Assembly: GCA_948474755.1 (NCBI GenBank)
Contig: CAOLHI010000077.1
Location: 62,001 to 126,000 of the forward strand
DNA from: Ctenosaura bakeri
Taxonomy: Eukaryota > Chordata > Lepidosauria > Squamata > Iguanidae
DNA length: 64,000 nt
Direction: 5' to 3'
Numbering within the stretch: the first letter of the stretch is position 1; each line of letters begins with the position of its first letter. Under the pieces are notes generated by a model, which was not told where the DNA came from, did no database searches, and worked only from the letters and a program-made list of their open reading frames with translations. The position numbers and the translations under genes were made by a program. Of the stretch, positions 44,727-55,576 are shown in pieces.

Positions 44727-44952
44727 GGATGCAGTGATTTGAGTTTTGGACTATAACTCTGAAGACTTGGGTTCAAATCTCTGCTTAACCATGGGAACCC
44801 ACTGGGTGACCTTGGGCAAGTCACACTCTCACAGCCTCAGAGGAAGACAAAGACAAACCTCTCTGAACTAATCTTGCCAAGAAAACTGCGTGATATTCAT
44901 CTTTTGTTTGCCATAAGTTAGAAATGACTTGAAGGCATATAACAACATCAAT
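44727..44952 (+). mobile_element. Sauria-type SINE
   Basis: GATGCAGTGATTTGAGTTTTGGACTATAACTCTG, GGGTTCAAATCTCTGC (B box), ACCTTGGGCAAGTCACACTCTCACAGCCTCAGAGGAAGAC, and CCATAAGTTAGAAATGACTTGAAGGCATATAACAACA. Full length, moderately diverged. Confidence 0.92.
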
Positions 44953-44989
44953 AACTAGATGCTCCTGAGTCCCTAGATAGAAAGGTAGG

Positions 44990-45800
44990 TTAAAATGGAA
45001 TAAAATTCCACGACTGAAGACAGCTTGCCACTAAAGGTCTCTTGCAGTCAAAGAGGTTTATTGGCCTCCATGTCCTTTTATAGTCTTCCCAAAGGTATCT
45101 AGAAGGCTACTGTTACAACAGGATATTCATTTGATCTTATCCCGCAAGGATCTTCTCATGTAAGTTATTAGCTTGGAAAAGGTGTTCTTTTGGAGTTCAG
45201 CTCCCAGAATCTATGAGAAAGTGTTGGTAGCTCTGGGAGTCTGTCCTGTTTAAAAAGCCAGCCACAGTTCCCAGTCATTAAACAGAGTTTATAGTAGCAA
45301 GCCCAGTCAAGGTTTACAGGAACTTATCAGTCAATTACCAGTCTTCTTTCAGTAGTCCAGGTCAGCAATAAATTCAGAGTGTCAGTTCAAGAGAGTTTCC
45401 AGCAGCATAGTCAGCACACACAAGAGTCAAAGTTTCTCAGAAATACAAGGTTTCTCAGAAATACAAAACAAGGATCAAAAGAAGACCATGTTGCTTCCGG
45501 CAGATTTGCCAGTTGTCTGCAACAGACTTCTCCCTGCCCAGCCTCTGGTATTTACTGGCCAGCAGCCCCCCCCCCGTTTGCCTGATTAATGAGACTGCCC
45601 TATCTATATAAGTGCTCTGAGCCTCATGGACTTACCCTAGAAGTCTAATTTATGCTGGGCTGCCGTAAGTATTGTCCTGTTCATGTTTGTGTGTTTTAGC
45701 TGTTGCGGAGGATACTATCTGTGTTTGCGACTGGAACTGGGGCATGGCACTGGGACTGCAGTCCAGCAGCATGACTTTGCCAGTGTTATGTAGCCTTCTT
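44990..45800. mobile_element. Possible LTR pieces, unresolved
   Basis: CTGAAGACAGCTTGCCACTAAAGG...AGAGGTTTATTGGCC resembles, inverted, the R-U5 segment seen near 54.5 kb (GATTTATTCC...AGCTGTCTTCAGTGGC). A plus-strand TATATAAG lies near 45.61 kb. I could not define ends or target duplications. Confidence 0.3.
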
Positions 45801-46700
45801 GATAACTATAGAAATTTTATTTATTCCATTGTATAGAAATGCAAGCAATTACAATATGACAAACAGACAATTAGTCCATCAGGTCTGTAAGCAAACACTC
45901 AAGACACAAAGAGACTTGTATTTATGCAAATCTTCCTGGTAATCAAGAATAATGGTTAACAGAAGACAAGGAATATTGATAAGCTAAATTATCCCTCTTT
46001 GGGGGTTCTGCTGCAGAAGCAAGGATGCAGAGGGATACAGATGCTAAGCAGTCTGTCCACTCGTATTTTTAAGGGAAACACAAGATCCATCATTTATTGG
46101 GGATTTGTCATACAGCATAAACCTGGAGTATGTGGGAGGGAATATCCCCTACCTCAAAATAATTAAATATAAAAAATTGCAAAGAGAAATCCATGTATTC
46201 TAGTGTAGGACTTTATGACTGCTGGGGTACATTGGTTCCTTGTAGGACTTTGAAAGGCTGAAGACTTCTTCCCAGCTTCAATTTTTACACTTCCATTACC
46301 TCCTTGGAACTACTGTTGCCAGCAGTAGCAGCTGAAGGTGGTGGGACAGAGTTTGTCCACTTGGACAGCTGCTTCGTGCTGCTGCTTCTGCTGTTGCTCC
46401 TCCCTCTTCTTCTTCTTTTTCCTTTTCCCTCTCCTCTCCCTCATGTGCCATTGTCACTACTTGCACCTTCCTCTGTTGTAAAGAGCTTGCTGCATCCTGA
46501 ATGGCTGGCTCTTCACGGCAGGCTGTGTGGGAGAAGAAATGTTGGCTAGAGATATTGCTTGGTTTGATAATCTTGGTCATTTCAGTTACATTCCCTCTTT
46601 ATGCAACATGGACTCTGCTGCTGGAATATGATTATAAACAAGAGAATATGATTCCAAGCTAGTATTTCTGTGTTGATTTTCATCTCTCCCCTCTCCAATA
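45801..46700. other. Low-complexity and unassigned sequence
   Basis: Contains a CT-rich strip at about 46.37-46.44 kb, which creates leucine-rich plus frames and EKEKEEEE-type minus frames. No gene supported. Confidence 0.5.
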
Positions 46701-46704
46701 TCAT

Positions 46705-46861
46705 GGCAATTTCCGCACAATACCATTAGAGCGCTATTATTCCACTTTCAACGTCCTATGGAATCCTGGGGCTTGCAGTTTAGGGAGGAGCCATCCCCAG
46801 GATTCCATAGGACGTTGAAAGTGGAATAATAGTGCTCTAAAGGTCTTGTGCGGAAATGGCC
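46705..46861. mobile_element. Harbinger-like MITE family 1, copy f
   Basis: A 157-bp palindrome with GGCAATTTCCGCAC and GTGCGGAAATGGCC at the ends and TTCAACGTCCTATGGAATCC in the arms. No clean 3-bp duplication is visible, probably because the left end is mutated. The loop is shorter than in the 180-bp copies. Confidence 0.85.
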
Positions 46862-47147
46862 ATATTCTTAGCCATTTGATTTACTTTACTCTTGTGAATG
46901 TGAGGCTGGAGCAGGAGAATGTACAAGCAAAACTTGTTTGTCTGTTTGTTATGATGTTTGGACTACCATCATTACTGCATGCAAAGGGAAGGGTTTTGGA
47001 TGTTCTCAAAATTTGCTGCCCACATTTACTTCTGAATAATCCAGTCCTTTTTCTTCTAAGTAGTTAATCCTGTCTTTTTGAATTTCTCAGTAGATATGTA
47101 TAATTTTTATACTCTCCTGCTCTTTGCTGTTTCTTCTAAGTACAAAA

Positions 47148-47921
47148 TAGTGGTGTTTTTTAGTCTTTAACTCCAATTCTCAAGTCAAGTTTCAAGTCTC
47201 TACCTTCAAGTCTCAAGTCCTTGCAGGATACTTTCAAGTCAAATCTAAAATCAAGTACCAAGTGTGGGAGCCAAGAATTGGTGGTGGGGTGTATGAGAGG
47301 GATCAATGGGCTTGCAAGGGGCTGCTGCTTCAGAAGTAGGAAATAGGATCCTTCCTATTCTCCGTTTCCCAAGCTGGGAGATTTTTCAGAAGTGGGGAAT
47401 AGGATCCTTTCTACGCCCTTTTACTGCAGCTTCAAAAGCTTGAAAAGGAAAGATCCTTCCTCCTCAAGCCTGTTGCCTAACGTATTTGCTGTTCCCCTCT
47501 GAGAAATTGCACCCTGAACTCTGGGGTGCAAGTCTCATCTTCTGCTGTTAGGAGATATTTTAGAAGGTTCCTCTCATATGCAGCAGGGCGAGGCTGCTGA
47601 GCAGACCTTAACCCTGCCTCAAGCCCATTGCCTAACCTGCTTGCTGTTCCCCTCCAAGGAATGTGCCCACTCTTTGGGCTTGAGACAGATTGTCACAAGA
47701 CCACTAGGCAAAAAGAGATGGAAGTGCTGTTTGAAGTCATAAAGTTGCTGGATGAATAGGTTATGTTACTGAACCAAGGGCAACAAGTCAGTCATTAAAA
47801 ATATACAAGTCATGAGTCAAGTCAAGTCAGTGAGTCATTTATTGTGAAGTCCAAGTCAAGTTATTGAAGCTATTTAAGTCCAGTTTGAGTCTGAGTCAAC
47901 TGACTCAAGTCTACATCACTG
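47148..47921 (+). mobile_element. hAT-like non-autonomous element, copy 1
   Basis: Ends TAGTGGTG and CTACATCACTG; the flanking octamers GTACAAAA and CTACAGAA match at 6 of 8 positions, as expected of an aged 8-bp hAT duplication. Both subterminal regions are crowded with the pentamer AAGTC (CAAGTCAAGTTTCAAGTCTC...). The interior has two similar GGATCCTTCCTATTC/GGATCCTTTCTACGC blocks. No transposase frame. Confidence 0.75.
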
Positions 47922-47924
47922 CTA

Positions 47925-48985
47925 CAGAATACATGAAAAGAACTTGTTTTGGAAATATTGATGTCCCATTTACTTATTTTTGACTAGAGGGCACAGAATT
48001 GCTTAAAAAAAATCCATTCTGTTTATTTTGTTTTGTTTTCAGATCTGCACAGTATATTCAGACCAGCAGCTTGTTTTTACAGCATATTTTAAAAGCATGT
48101 GTGTATTTAAAAGGATATTTTTATGATAACAATATAAAAGGATATTTTTATTATAATTTTTAAGTGTTAAAAAGTATTTCTGTGCTTTGGTTTTGCATAT
48201 CATTGCCAGGAGGTAGCTGGCAATTTTACACAATTTTCTTAATTGTGCTATTGCTACTTCTTAATTCTATCTTCTCTTCCTGTGTATATAAAGTTATCCA
48301 TTTAGTTGTGTTTTGTATTATAGGCCAGTGTCTTATAGTATCCTTAATTTTTTTAAAAAAAAAGTAACTTCAATACCAGTAACAGTGACTTCATAGAAAT
48401 GAGTAAGTCAGTAGGTATTTTTTGAAAAATGTAACCATGAGGAACAGATTACTTGAGGGCTGTAATTACTTTTTAAAGTGACTCCTGCATTCTCTACTAG
48501 GAACAGCAGTTATATTCTGCCTTCAGATTCTAAGCAATAGGCTTCTGAAATAAGACTTGGAAAGGTCACAGGTTGCAGAATTCCTCCACCAACTTGGCCA
48601 CTGGGGAATTTTGGAGTTCATAGTCCAAAAAAGTTACTTTGCCAAACTCTGCTGTGAATACCAGAAGATGGGAGCAGCAGAAACAGCTACTGCCCTTATG
48701 TCCTGCTTTTTGTCATTTGGAGCATTTTTTTAAAAAAGAAAGGTGAATGAAATTGATCTTGATCAGATCCAGTGGGTATCTTCTTATATTGTCATGATGA
48801 CTGCTATCCTGAACATCTTTTTTCTCAAAGGAATCACTGTTTTGTTTGCATGTTATGCAGCATTGACAAGCGACACGATGGCCAAGATTCCACATCAAAC
48901 AGGGGGAGTGTGATGCTCCATCCATGCAATTTTGCATCCTCTCCCTGCTTTGGTAGATGTCAAGCTCCAGAAGGGGGAGGAACTA
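47925..48985. other. No recognisable gene
   Basis: AT-rich, with T-rich runs near 48.35 kb. GGAGTTCATAGTCCAAAA near 48.61 kb may be a relic of the ACTACAACTCCCA family. Otherwise unassigned. Confidence 0.4.
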
Positions 48986-49004
48986 CTGCTTTTTGTGAGG
49001 AGGG

Positions 49005-49160
49005 AAGGGAGGGGGAAGCAATTGATATAATAAAGAGGAAGTTGGTCTTTGCTCAGAAGAGGGAAGAAATGAAGGTGCAGATGGAGATCATCCTTTTTCC
49101 TTCCCTTCAAAGCCCAGACCAGGTTCATCTTCATTATCTGAATTGTGTCTCCCCTCCCCA
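49005..49160. mobile_element. Imperfect palindromic element
   Basis: GGGAGGGGGAAGCAATTGATATAATAAAGAGGAAGTTGGTCTTTGCTC at left pairs with GGGCTTTGAAGGGA..., i.e. plus-strand AGCCCAGACCAGGTTCATCTTCATTATCTGAATTGTGTCTCCCCTCCCC, at right. Arms are about 70 bp with several mismatches. The two overlapping open frames on opposite strands (131 and 88 codons) mirror each other because of this symmetry. Confidence 0.6.
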
Positions 49161-49384
49161 AGAATAAACAGCAGAAGTGGCCTCTTCCAAGGCTTCAGCT
49201 GCTGGGGAGAGATTTAGGAGGTGGTGTAAAATGCTAAAGTATAGCTCCTTGCACCACTGCTATAAAGAGGTTATGCATGCATGTAAACAACACTTATTTG
49301 TGCATGTGTCCTAACAGAATGGTGCCCAACATCCACAACACAGTGCAACAGCCCTCATGTATCTGTATCTTTATAGCCAGATGA

Positions 49385-49478
49385 GGACTATGTGGTCTTC
49401 CAAATGTTGGAGTTTCCATCATGCCTCCCCATTACCTAAGCTGCTTAGGGCTGATGGGAGCACAGTCCAACAAGGATT
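49385..49478. mobile_element. ACTACAACTCCCA-type MITE
   Basis: GTCTTCCAAATGTTGGAGTTTCCATCATGCC...TAAGCTGCTTAGGGCTGATGGGAGCACAGTCCAAC closely follows the common reptile form of this palindromic repeat. Confidence 0.7.
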
Positions 49479-49837
49479 CTTCATTTCTGCTTTATAAGGT
49501 ATGCTTACTTTGTTATAGACAAGATGTGAGAAACCATGGAGGTTTCCTGGTTCATAGCTGCAAGTACATAAACAGGGTCAGAGAGCTATCTGGAACAAGT
49601 AGATAGAGCAGGAGAACAACAGGGGCAATAGTTTGAGTTGGGGCTATGTTGGAGCACAGAGAGTCATAAGAGTGTCACCATTCAAAGTAGCAGGCAAAGA
49701 TTGTCTCCATAAGTGAGCCAAAGTCAGATAAACAGATCCGAGTCTTACCAGTTTGTCAAGAAACAGGGAAAAGTTTGAAGAAGAGTCTAACAACCACACC
49801 ATGGGGGCAAAGGAGTCAAGTGTGGTAGAAAGAAGGC

Positions 49838-50220
49838 TGTCACAGGTGCGGGCTGTCCGTTGTCAGGCAACCAAGTGCAGGGCTAGCAGGAGGCCATTCA
49901 CAGTCAAACAGAGACACTAACAGTCAGTACACATTGCCTGTTCAGGGTGGAAAGAAACATCATCCAGAAACAGTCTCAAGGTCCAGGAATCCGATGTGCA
50001 ACACAGTCAGACAATCTGGGGTCAGGAAATCCAGGCAGGCAACAAGCAGGGAATCCAGAGAACACAGGGCAAGGGCCAGCAACACATGAGTTGTTTCTGG
50101 CATCGAGCTACTGCCCTGTGCAGAAAGGCATTGGGAGTTTCCATCCTTATGAATGTCAGACTGATCTTGAATGATAAGATTGGTCTTCATCATCACCACC
50201 AATAGAACTCAGTCCTATCA
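49838..50220 (-). mobile_element. Partial LTR-like unit related to 6.3 kb
   Basis: TGTCACAGGTGCGGGCTGTCCGTTGTCAGGC resembles the start of the unit at 6320 (TGTCAGAGGTGAACTGTCCTTGTCAAGG). The far end and duplications are not found, so the right limit is approximate. Confidence 0.35.
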
Positions 50221-50261
50221 TCGTTTTACAGTAAAGGTGAGCAATTGCATCAGGTCATGGG

Positions 50262-50345
50262 CCAATCTATTTATTTATGCTTTATTTATTTGTTTATTAA
50301 AATATTTATATCCTGCCCAATATCAGGACAGCATTAAAACAGGTT
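50262..50345 (-). mobile_element. L2-like LINE tail, inverted
   Basis: TTTATTTGTTTATTAAAATATTTATATCCTGCCCAATATCAGGACAGCATTAAAAC is the reverse complement of an L2-group tail. Confidence 0.6.
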
Positions 50346-50579
50346 ACACAGGGCTGTTTTTTTTTAAAAAACAAGTTTTAGTTTTGGGATTCTCCAGGGG
50401 CTATGGGGACTGTCAAAAATGCTCATCCCTAAAAAAATAAAGACATGGGAAGTGGCTATAAGTTGACTTTTGGTTTTGAAAAACAGGGGTTTTCTTTATT
50501 GTTAACAGGGGGGTTGCAACCAGTCTAAGAGGTGAATAGTGTGGACAGAAAAAAATTTTTTAGGGATGACATTGAGTCC

Positions 50580-50775
50580 CAGCGCCTGTGGTGTAGTAGT
50601 TTGTGCATTGGACTATCACTTTGGAGACCAGGGTTTGATTTCCTGCTGAGCCATGGCAACCCACTGGATGATCTTTGGCACATCACACACTCTCAGCCCC
50701 AGTAAACCCCATGATAGGGTCACCTTAGGGTCACCATACATTGGAAACAACTTGAAGGCACACAACAGAAAAAAT
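50580..50775 (+). mobile_element. Sauria-type SINE, internally deleted
   Basis: Head CTGTGGTGTAGTAGTTTGTGCATTGGACTATCACTTTGGAGACC and tail CACCTTAGGGTCACCATACATTGGAAACAACTTGAAGGCACACAACA are clear. The GGAAGGCAATGGCAAAC middle is missing. Confidence 0.92.
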
Positions 50776-50779
50776 TGAG

Positions 50780-51998
50780 TCCCAGCATGGCAATTTGCCT
50801 ACCCCTCCTCTTAGGAAAACATATTTGTGTTACTTTAAACATTAAAAAAGAAAGATCCCTGGCTACTTCCAATGCATTTTGAATGTGCAGGCATATTATA
50901 ATCTCAATAACGTCTCAATTATTTTTTGCTATTCATCCTGAATAACATTTGCATGGCTTGAATGAGAGCAGTCAGATTTTCTGCTGCATTGCAATCAGTG
51001 TTCTTAATTTGTGAAATACAAGCGATGAGCTGCTGTTGCTACATGGAATTGAGGCGGGGAAGCCCTCACTATTTCTTGAATGAAGAAAATGCAGAATGAC
51101 CAAAGGTGGCAGGAAGAGAAATTCTAGGTGCAGCAGAATTCTAAAAATTGCTCACAGGGGAAAACTGCCTTGAAATTGCTATGTTTAACAGACCAGAACT
51201 TTACTTAGTTTCAGTTTAAATCAGGACTGAGCTGAAACCACCTGCAATATCGTATTTCTTGGTGTGGAAAAGCAACCCCAGTTTTCAGAGATGTTCAGCA
51301 TTTATTGTGAAGATATCCAGGCCATTTTGGTGCTGATGCTTTAGCAAAATTCTTCTCCTTACCACCACCACCCCAAAAAGCCTTTGGTCTTAGTGGGTCA
51401 ATTGACATTTCATCTGATTGGCTATGATGACTCTTGTGATCCTTAAAATGGTAAACCTGAGATGTCATGGCTTCATTCATGTTAGCAAACAAACTATCAT
51501 GTGGCACAAAACAAGCTGGCTTATAATGAGTCAGACTGTTGCTTCATTTAGCCTAGTACTGCCCACTGTAATAGTAGGCAAATTTGTCTGTGTTGCTTCC
51601 TAAAATATTTATAAATTTGGATAGATAAAGGTCACTCAAATGTTATATTGGGCCCAAAGTTAATATAGTAAAGATGATTGTTTCACCATTGCTAGTGTAT
51701 GTTTTCCCAGCTATTTCACTATGTATAGCACAGGTTAACTTTCAGAAATCCTGTTTTTAGGAAATTTACAGTGGAAAAAGAGTTAGATTGTCCTATGCAA
51801 ATTTCTTTACTGAGCGATTTTCCACTCAAAACAGTGAAACTGTCATTTTCAGAAGGTGGATGTAATTTTCCAGGCTTGTGTTTGTATCATAAGGCATACT
51901 GTCTGACTTTTCCCAAAAAACTTGTCCAACATGGCTTAAGTCAGAAATTCCAGGGGCAATTCTGGAACCAAACTACTTGCAACTTCTGTTGGGATATT
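50780..51998. other. No recognisable gene or repeat
   Basis: AT-rich single-copy-looking DNA; only short open frames. Confidence 0.45.
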
Positions 51999-52000
51999 GT

Positions 52001-52683
52001 CAGTGATGTAGACTTGAGTTGATTGGCTCGGACTCAAGCTGGACTCGAGTTGCTTCAATGACTTGACTTGGACCCAACTCAGCAATAAATGATACACTGA
52101 CTTGACTCAACCTGTGACTTGTATATTTTTAGTGACTGGCTTGCTGCCTTTGGTTCAGTAACATAACCCATTCAGCCAGAAAATTTACAGCTTTGAACAA
52201 TAATCCCATCTCTTTTTGCCCAGCTTCAGAAATGGGAAGTAAGAAGGATCCTATTCCCCACTTCAGAAGCTGCAGACTCTTTTACGCCCATTGACCCAAA
52301 TGCCTCTATCTTGGGGAATGGGCAGTAAGAAGGATCCTGTTCCCCACTTCTGAAGCTACAGACCCTTGTAAGCCCATTGACCTCTCTCCCCACATCCCTA
52401 TCACCTCTTTTTTTTCTGTCAAAATTTGGGTCCCCTCCTTGTGACTTGACTTGAAAGTATCTTGCAAGGACTTGAGACTCAACTTGAGACTTAGGCCATT
52501 TCCGTACTAGACTGTTATAGTGCTATTATTCCACTTTCAACATCCTATGGAATCCTGGGGTTTCCAGTTTAGGGAGGGGCTTTTGAGGCCTATAACACTA
52601 TAGCACTATAGCAGTCTAGTGCAGAAATGGCCTTCAAGGTAGAGACTTGAGACTTGGCGTAAAAAGACTTAACTGCATCACTG
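52001..52683 (-). mobile_element. hAT-like non-autonomous element, copy 2, split by a MITE
   Basis: Ends CAGTGATGTAGACTTGAG and AACTGCATCACTG; flanks GATATTGT and GACATTAG agree at 5 of 8. It is the reverse orientation of the copy at 47148 and shares the AAGTC/GACTT-rich subterminal regions and the GGATCCTATTCCCCACTTC blocks. A Harbinger-like MITE interrupts it near the high-coordinate end. Confidence 0.75.
52494..52632. mobile_element. Harbinger-like MITE family 1, copy g
   Basis: GGCCATTTCCGTACTAGACTG...CAGTCTAGTGCAGAAATGGCC, flanked by TTA and TTC. The right arm has an internal deletion, so the element is 139 bp. Comparison with the uninterrupted hAT-like copy at 47 kb supports insertion with a 3-bp duplication. 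Confidence 0.88.
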
Positions 52684-52689
52684 GACATT

Positions 52690-53170
52690 AGGTTCTGTTC
52701 ATTTAAGAAACGAAGATGTTAGCCTCTGCAATTTCTACTGTCAGGATGGCTTGGTATATTATATCTTGTCACTTACAATTTGATCCATAGAGTCATGCTA
52801 TGGGACAACACTAATTTGAAGATTGCGAGGTAGCCATCTTCAATGGGATAAATGGATCACTTGTAAGATTTATACTTTTGATCTATTGATTGGTCTAGAC
52901 CAGGATATTTTACTCTTTTCAGTATTGCAATCTACTTATCACTTACCTTGAGGAGCACTGTGCCAATATGTACAACTGCAACAGTTTTTGGTGTCTACAT
53001 ATAGACCATCAGCTCTGAGCACCTCAACCACTCTTGTTCTGTTGGAAACATTAATCATACCCCCAGAGAATTTGAAGCTAAGAATACTTCATAGCTTCAT
53101 AGACGTTTGTTGGACAACTGTAGATTTGATGTTAAAGAGGTTGAGAAACAGGGTGCCACGTGCTATGGAG
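52690..53170. other. No recognisable gene
   Basis: Nothing supported in this stretch. Confidence 0.4.
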
Positions 53171-53171
53171 G

Positions 53172-53494
53172 AATAAATCCCCTCTCAACTTACGTTGACC
53201 TCATGAATTTCATTGGGTTTTCTTAGGCCATTTCTGCACTAGACTGTTAAAGTGCTGCTATTCTACTTTCAACATCCTATGGAATTTTGGGGTTTACAGT
53301 TTAAGGAGCAGCCTTTGAGGCCTTGTGAGGAAATGGCCTCAGGCAAGGAATATTCAGAAGTGGTTGTGCCAGTTCCTTTCTCTGAAAAATTGCCTGAAGT
53401 ACCTGGTATTCATTGGTGGTCTCCCATCCAAGTACTAACTAGAGCTGACCCTGCTTATCTTCCAAGATCAGATGGGACCTGGTGCCTTTAGGAT
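53172..53494 (-). mobile_element. 5S rRNA-derived SINE, split by a MITE
   Basis: The tail part is CTCTCAACTTACGTTGACCTCATGAATTTCATTGGGTTTTC. The 5S part is CTGGTATTCATTGGTGGTCTCCCATCCAAGTACTAACTAGAGCTGACCCTGCTTATCTTCCAAGATCAGATGGGA, nearly collinear with inverted 5S rRNA. Same family as 23.6 kb. Confidence 0.93.
53226..53338. mobile_element. Harbinger-like MITE family 1, copy h
   Basis: GGCCATTTCTGCACTAGACTG...GAGGAAATGGCC, 113 bp. It is flanked by TTA and TCA inside the SINE phrase TTTTCTTAGGCAAGGAAT. The right arm is largely deleted. Confidence 0.88.
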
Positions 53495-53499
53495 ACAGT

Positions 53500-53925
53500 G
53501 GGAAAAATAATTAGATTGTCCTATGCAGGCAGGATTCTGGCCTAGCCTTGGCCTTAACAGGAAAATGCAGTGGAATTGAACTAAAGACCTTGATGCATGG
53601 TCTTCAACTGTAAAGTTGTTTTTTAAGACTAGTGCTTGCCTGGAATGTGTTTTGTTTTTAAGCAGTTGGTGCCTTCTTTCAGTTTTTCAGAGAGTCTTAA
53701 AGGTCCATACATTAAATCTTGCTAAAAGTAGGGTTCATTGTGGTAGACAATTCTCTCCACTGGCTATGTCTTGCACACACAGTGTCCCAGAAGAAACATT
53801 CTAAATATTTTTAGAAGAATTTATTTCCCATGTTTTCACAGCATACCTAGAGATGTAAAGAGTGCTTGTAATTATTCTTGACATTTCTGGGCATTACTCT
53901 GTCAAGGAAATGGGAAACCACTGTA
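53500..53925. other. No recognisable gene
   Basis: Nothing supported between the SINE and the AC microsatellite. Confidence 0.4.
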
Positions 53926-53928
53926 CGA

Positions 53929-53956
53929 ACACACACACACACACACACACACACAC
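53929..53956. repeat. (AC)n microsatellite
   Basis: About 14 AC units. Confidence 0.96.
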
Positions 53957-53959
53957 TGT

Positions 53960-54485
53960 ATATTGTTTTTAAGCACATTTTTAGGAAAAACTTGGTTTGC
54001 ATGACAAACCTTTCACATATAATTTTTTGTACATTGTTTTCCTTTATATTGTTTTCCTTGCAAACACATTGATTTTTAAAAGTGAATGTTTCACAGAGAA
54101 GTTCTGCGTTGGGAAAAAAAAACCCACAAAAAATGTGGGAAGAAATTCTCTTGTAATTGCACCCGCTGGGAGCAAACTCTTTCTATCCAGAGACTGCTGG
54201 ATCTCAAGAGAAGTTGTTTTTCTGTTGCTCGTGGAGCTGAAATTTTATTACCTGTCTTTTATTGCTGTTTGACCTAGTCCTCACATGGCCAGTAAAGGGA
54301 GTTGTCTTTGCCTGCATTGAAAGCCCTCAGTATCATCTTAACTGACAACATCTTTAGCAGGTGGCTGATGAGTGGTGTTTTTTTTCCCTTTCCTTTGTAC
54401 ATTTTTTTTAAAGTCTGTCCAATAGTCAGATTAACATGAGCATCCCCTTCAATATTCTTAAGCTTTGGTCTGTCAGGAAATTAAC
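53960..54485. other. No recognisable gene or repeat
   Basis: Two overlapping plus-strand frames of 63-91 codons end near 54.27 kb. They lack any recognised domain or repeat identity. I treat them as chance. Confidence 0.4.
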
Positions 54486-54489
54486 AGAA

Positions 54490-54780
54490 GAACCAGTTGC
54501 AGCTTTTATATTAAGATTTATTCCAGTAAACCAAAAAGCACAGATAAATAAGCTGTCTTCAGTGGCACGGCTTACGTAGACCTTGAATCAGTCTAGGCAT
54601 GATCTTATACTTCCATTAGAATTATATAGAAACCATTACACCTCCTCTTCTAGCATATCTGTTTAACCTTATCTATATAATATCATTTGGTTGAGTATTA
54701 AATAATGAACTTCCTCAAGAAAAGGAATATCTTACTACACATAGGAATTTGGGTTATCAGCAATTACTTGGCAGCAGTAG
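54490..54780 (-). mobile_element. Possible LTR R-U5 fragment
   Basis: CAGTTGCAGCTTTTATATTAAGATTTATTCC...AGCTGTCTTCAGTGGCAC read on the minus strand gives GGAATAAATC (polyadenylation-like) followed by TATAAAAGC. A related stretch is at 45.0 kb. Weak evidence. Confidence 0.3.
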
Positions 54781-54809
54781 TAGAGATGAACTAGCTTTGC
54801 AGAGAGCGA

Positions 54810-55107
54810 AATCCAGAGTGGACCTAGGGTGGAGCAACAGGGGCACATGCCCGGGGCATCAATGTCAGGGGGTGCAAAAAGAAGGAATCCCCCCACCTGC
54901 CCACCACTGCCATTAGCCCCGCCCACCTCCACCCACCATTAACCCTGACCCCACTGCCACTCACCTCGCCCACTTCTGTCTGCTGTTCACCCTGCCAACT
55001 TCCACCACTCACTCTGCCCACTTCTGCCCATGACTCACCCTACCCATCTCCACTCACCCCACCCCGCCCCCTTGCCCTGGGCACTGTTAAGCCTCGGGAT
55101 GCCAGTG
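54810..55107. repeat. C-rich low-complexity repeat with hAT-like relic
   Basis: Repeated CACCTCGCCCACTTCTG / CACTCTGCCCACTTCTG / CACCCTACCCATCTCC words form an irregular minisatellite with a strand bias to C. The right end CCCTGGGCACTGTTAAGCCTCGGGAT resembles CCCTGGGCAGCAATGTTTCTCGGGCAT in the element at 58.55 kb. Confidence 0.55.
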
Positions 55108-55576
55108 TGTCATGCCCTGCCTTGGAGACCCTGCAGTCTCAGATTTGGAGTCTGAGGCAGAAGCTTCTCCAGAGGCAGGAGCTTCCCCAGAAGAAGAAGA
55201 TAATAGACAACGACAGGGGCCTGAGCAAATAAAGGATAAGATAACAGAAACACTTACCCTGCAAGAGAGATGCCGCAGAGGGAGGGTGCCGCTTGGTGCA
55301 TTTAAGTAGCAAGTGAGCCCTAATGAAGGAGCACCTGTGGCGATGATAGCATCAATAGATAAAAGGGTTCCAGCTGGCCCTTTCTTCCAAGGTCAGCAAT
55401 TGGTCTCTTCAGTCTTGAAACCCTATACTGTTCTCTTGCATCTGGACTACCTGGAAACTCTGCCCTTTGGATTTGTTTACATCAGCTCTGTTCAGGACAT
55501 TCTCCGGCTCTTGCTGTGTGAGTAAAAACTGTGCTGCTGTTTGTGATTAACTGCCAGCTCTGTCCGGGACATGACA
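55108..55576 (+). mobile_element. Solo LTR-like unit (TGTCATG...CATGACA)
   Basis: Starts TGTCATGCCCTGCC and ends GGGACATGACA, 469 bp, a TG...CA unit with inverted ends. The inversion extends outward by five bases on each side (CAGTG / CACTG), making a 12-bp terminal inverted repeat. Direct flanking duplications are not at the edges, but CACTGTTAA occurs at 55082-55090 and again at 55577-55585. It lies next to the C-rich repeat. Confidence 0.6.

Noticed and set aside
46304..46580. Leucine-rich plus-strand frame and E/K-rich minus-strand frame
   Set aside because: Both come from a CT-rich low-complexity strip.
53400..53494. A 5S rRNA gene
   Set aside because: Similarity covers only part of 5S rRNA, is diverged, and is joined to a SINE tail; a second copy with the same join is at 23.6 kb.
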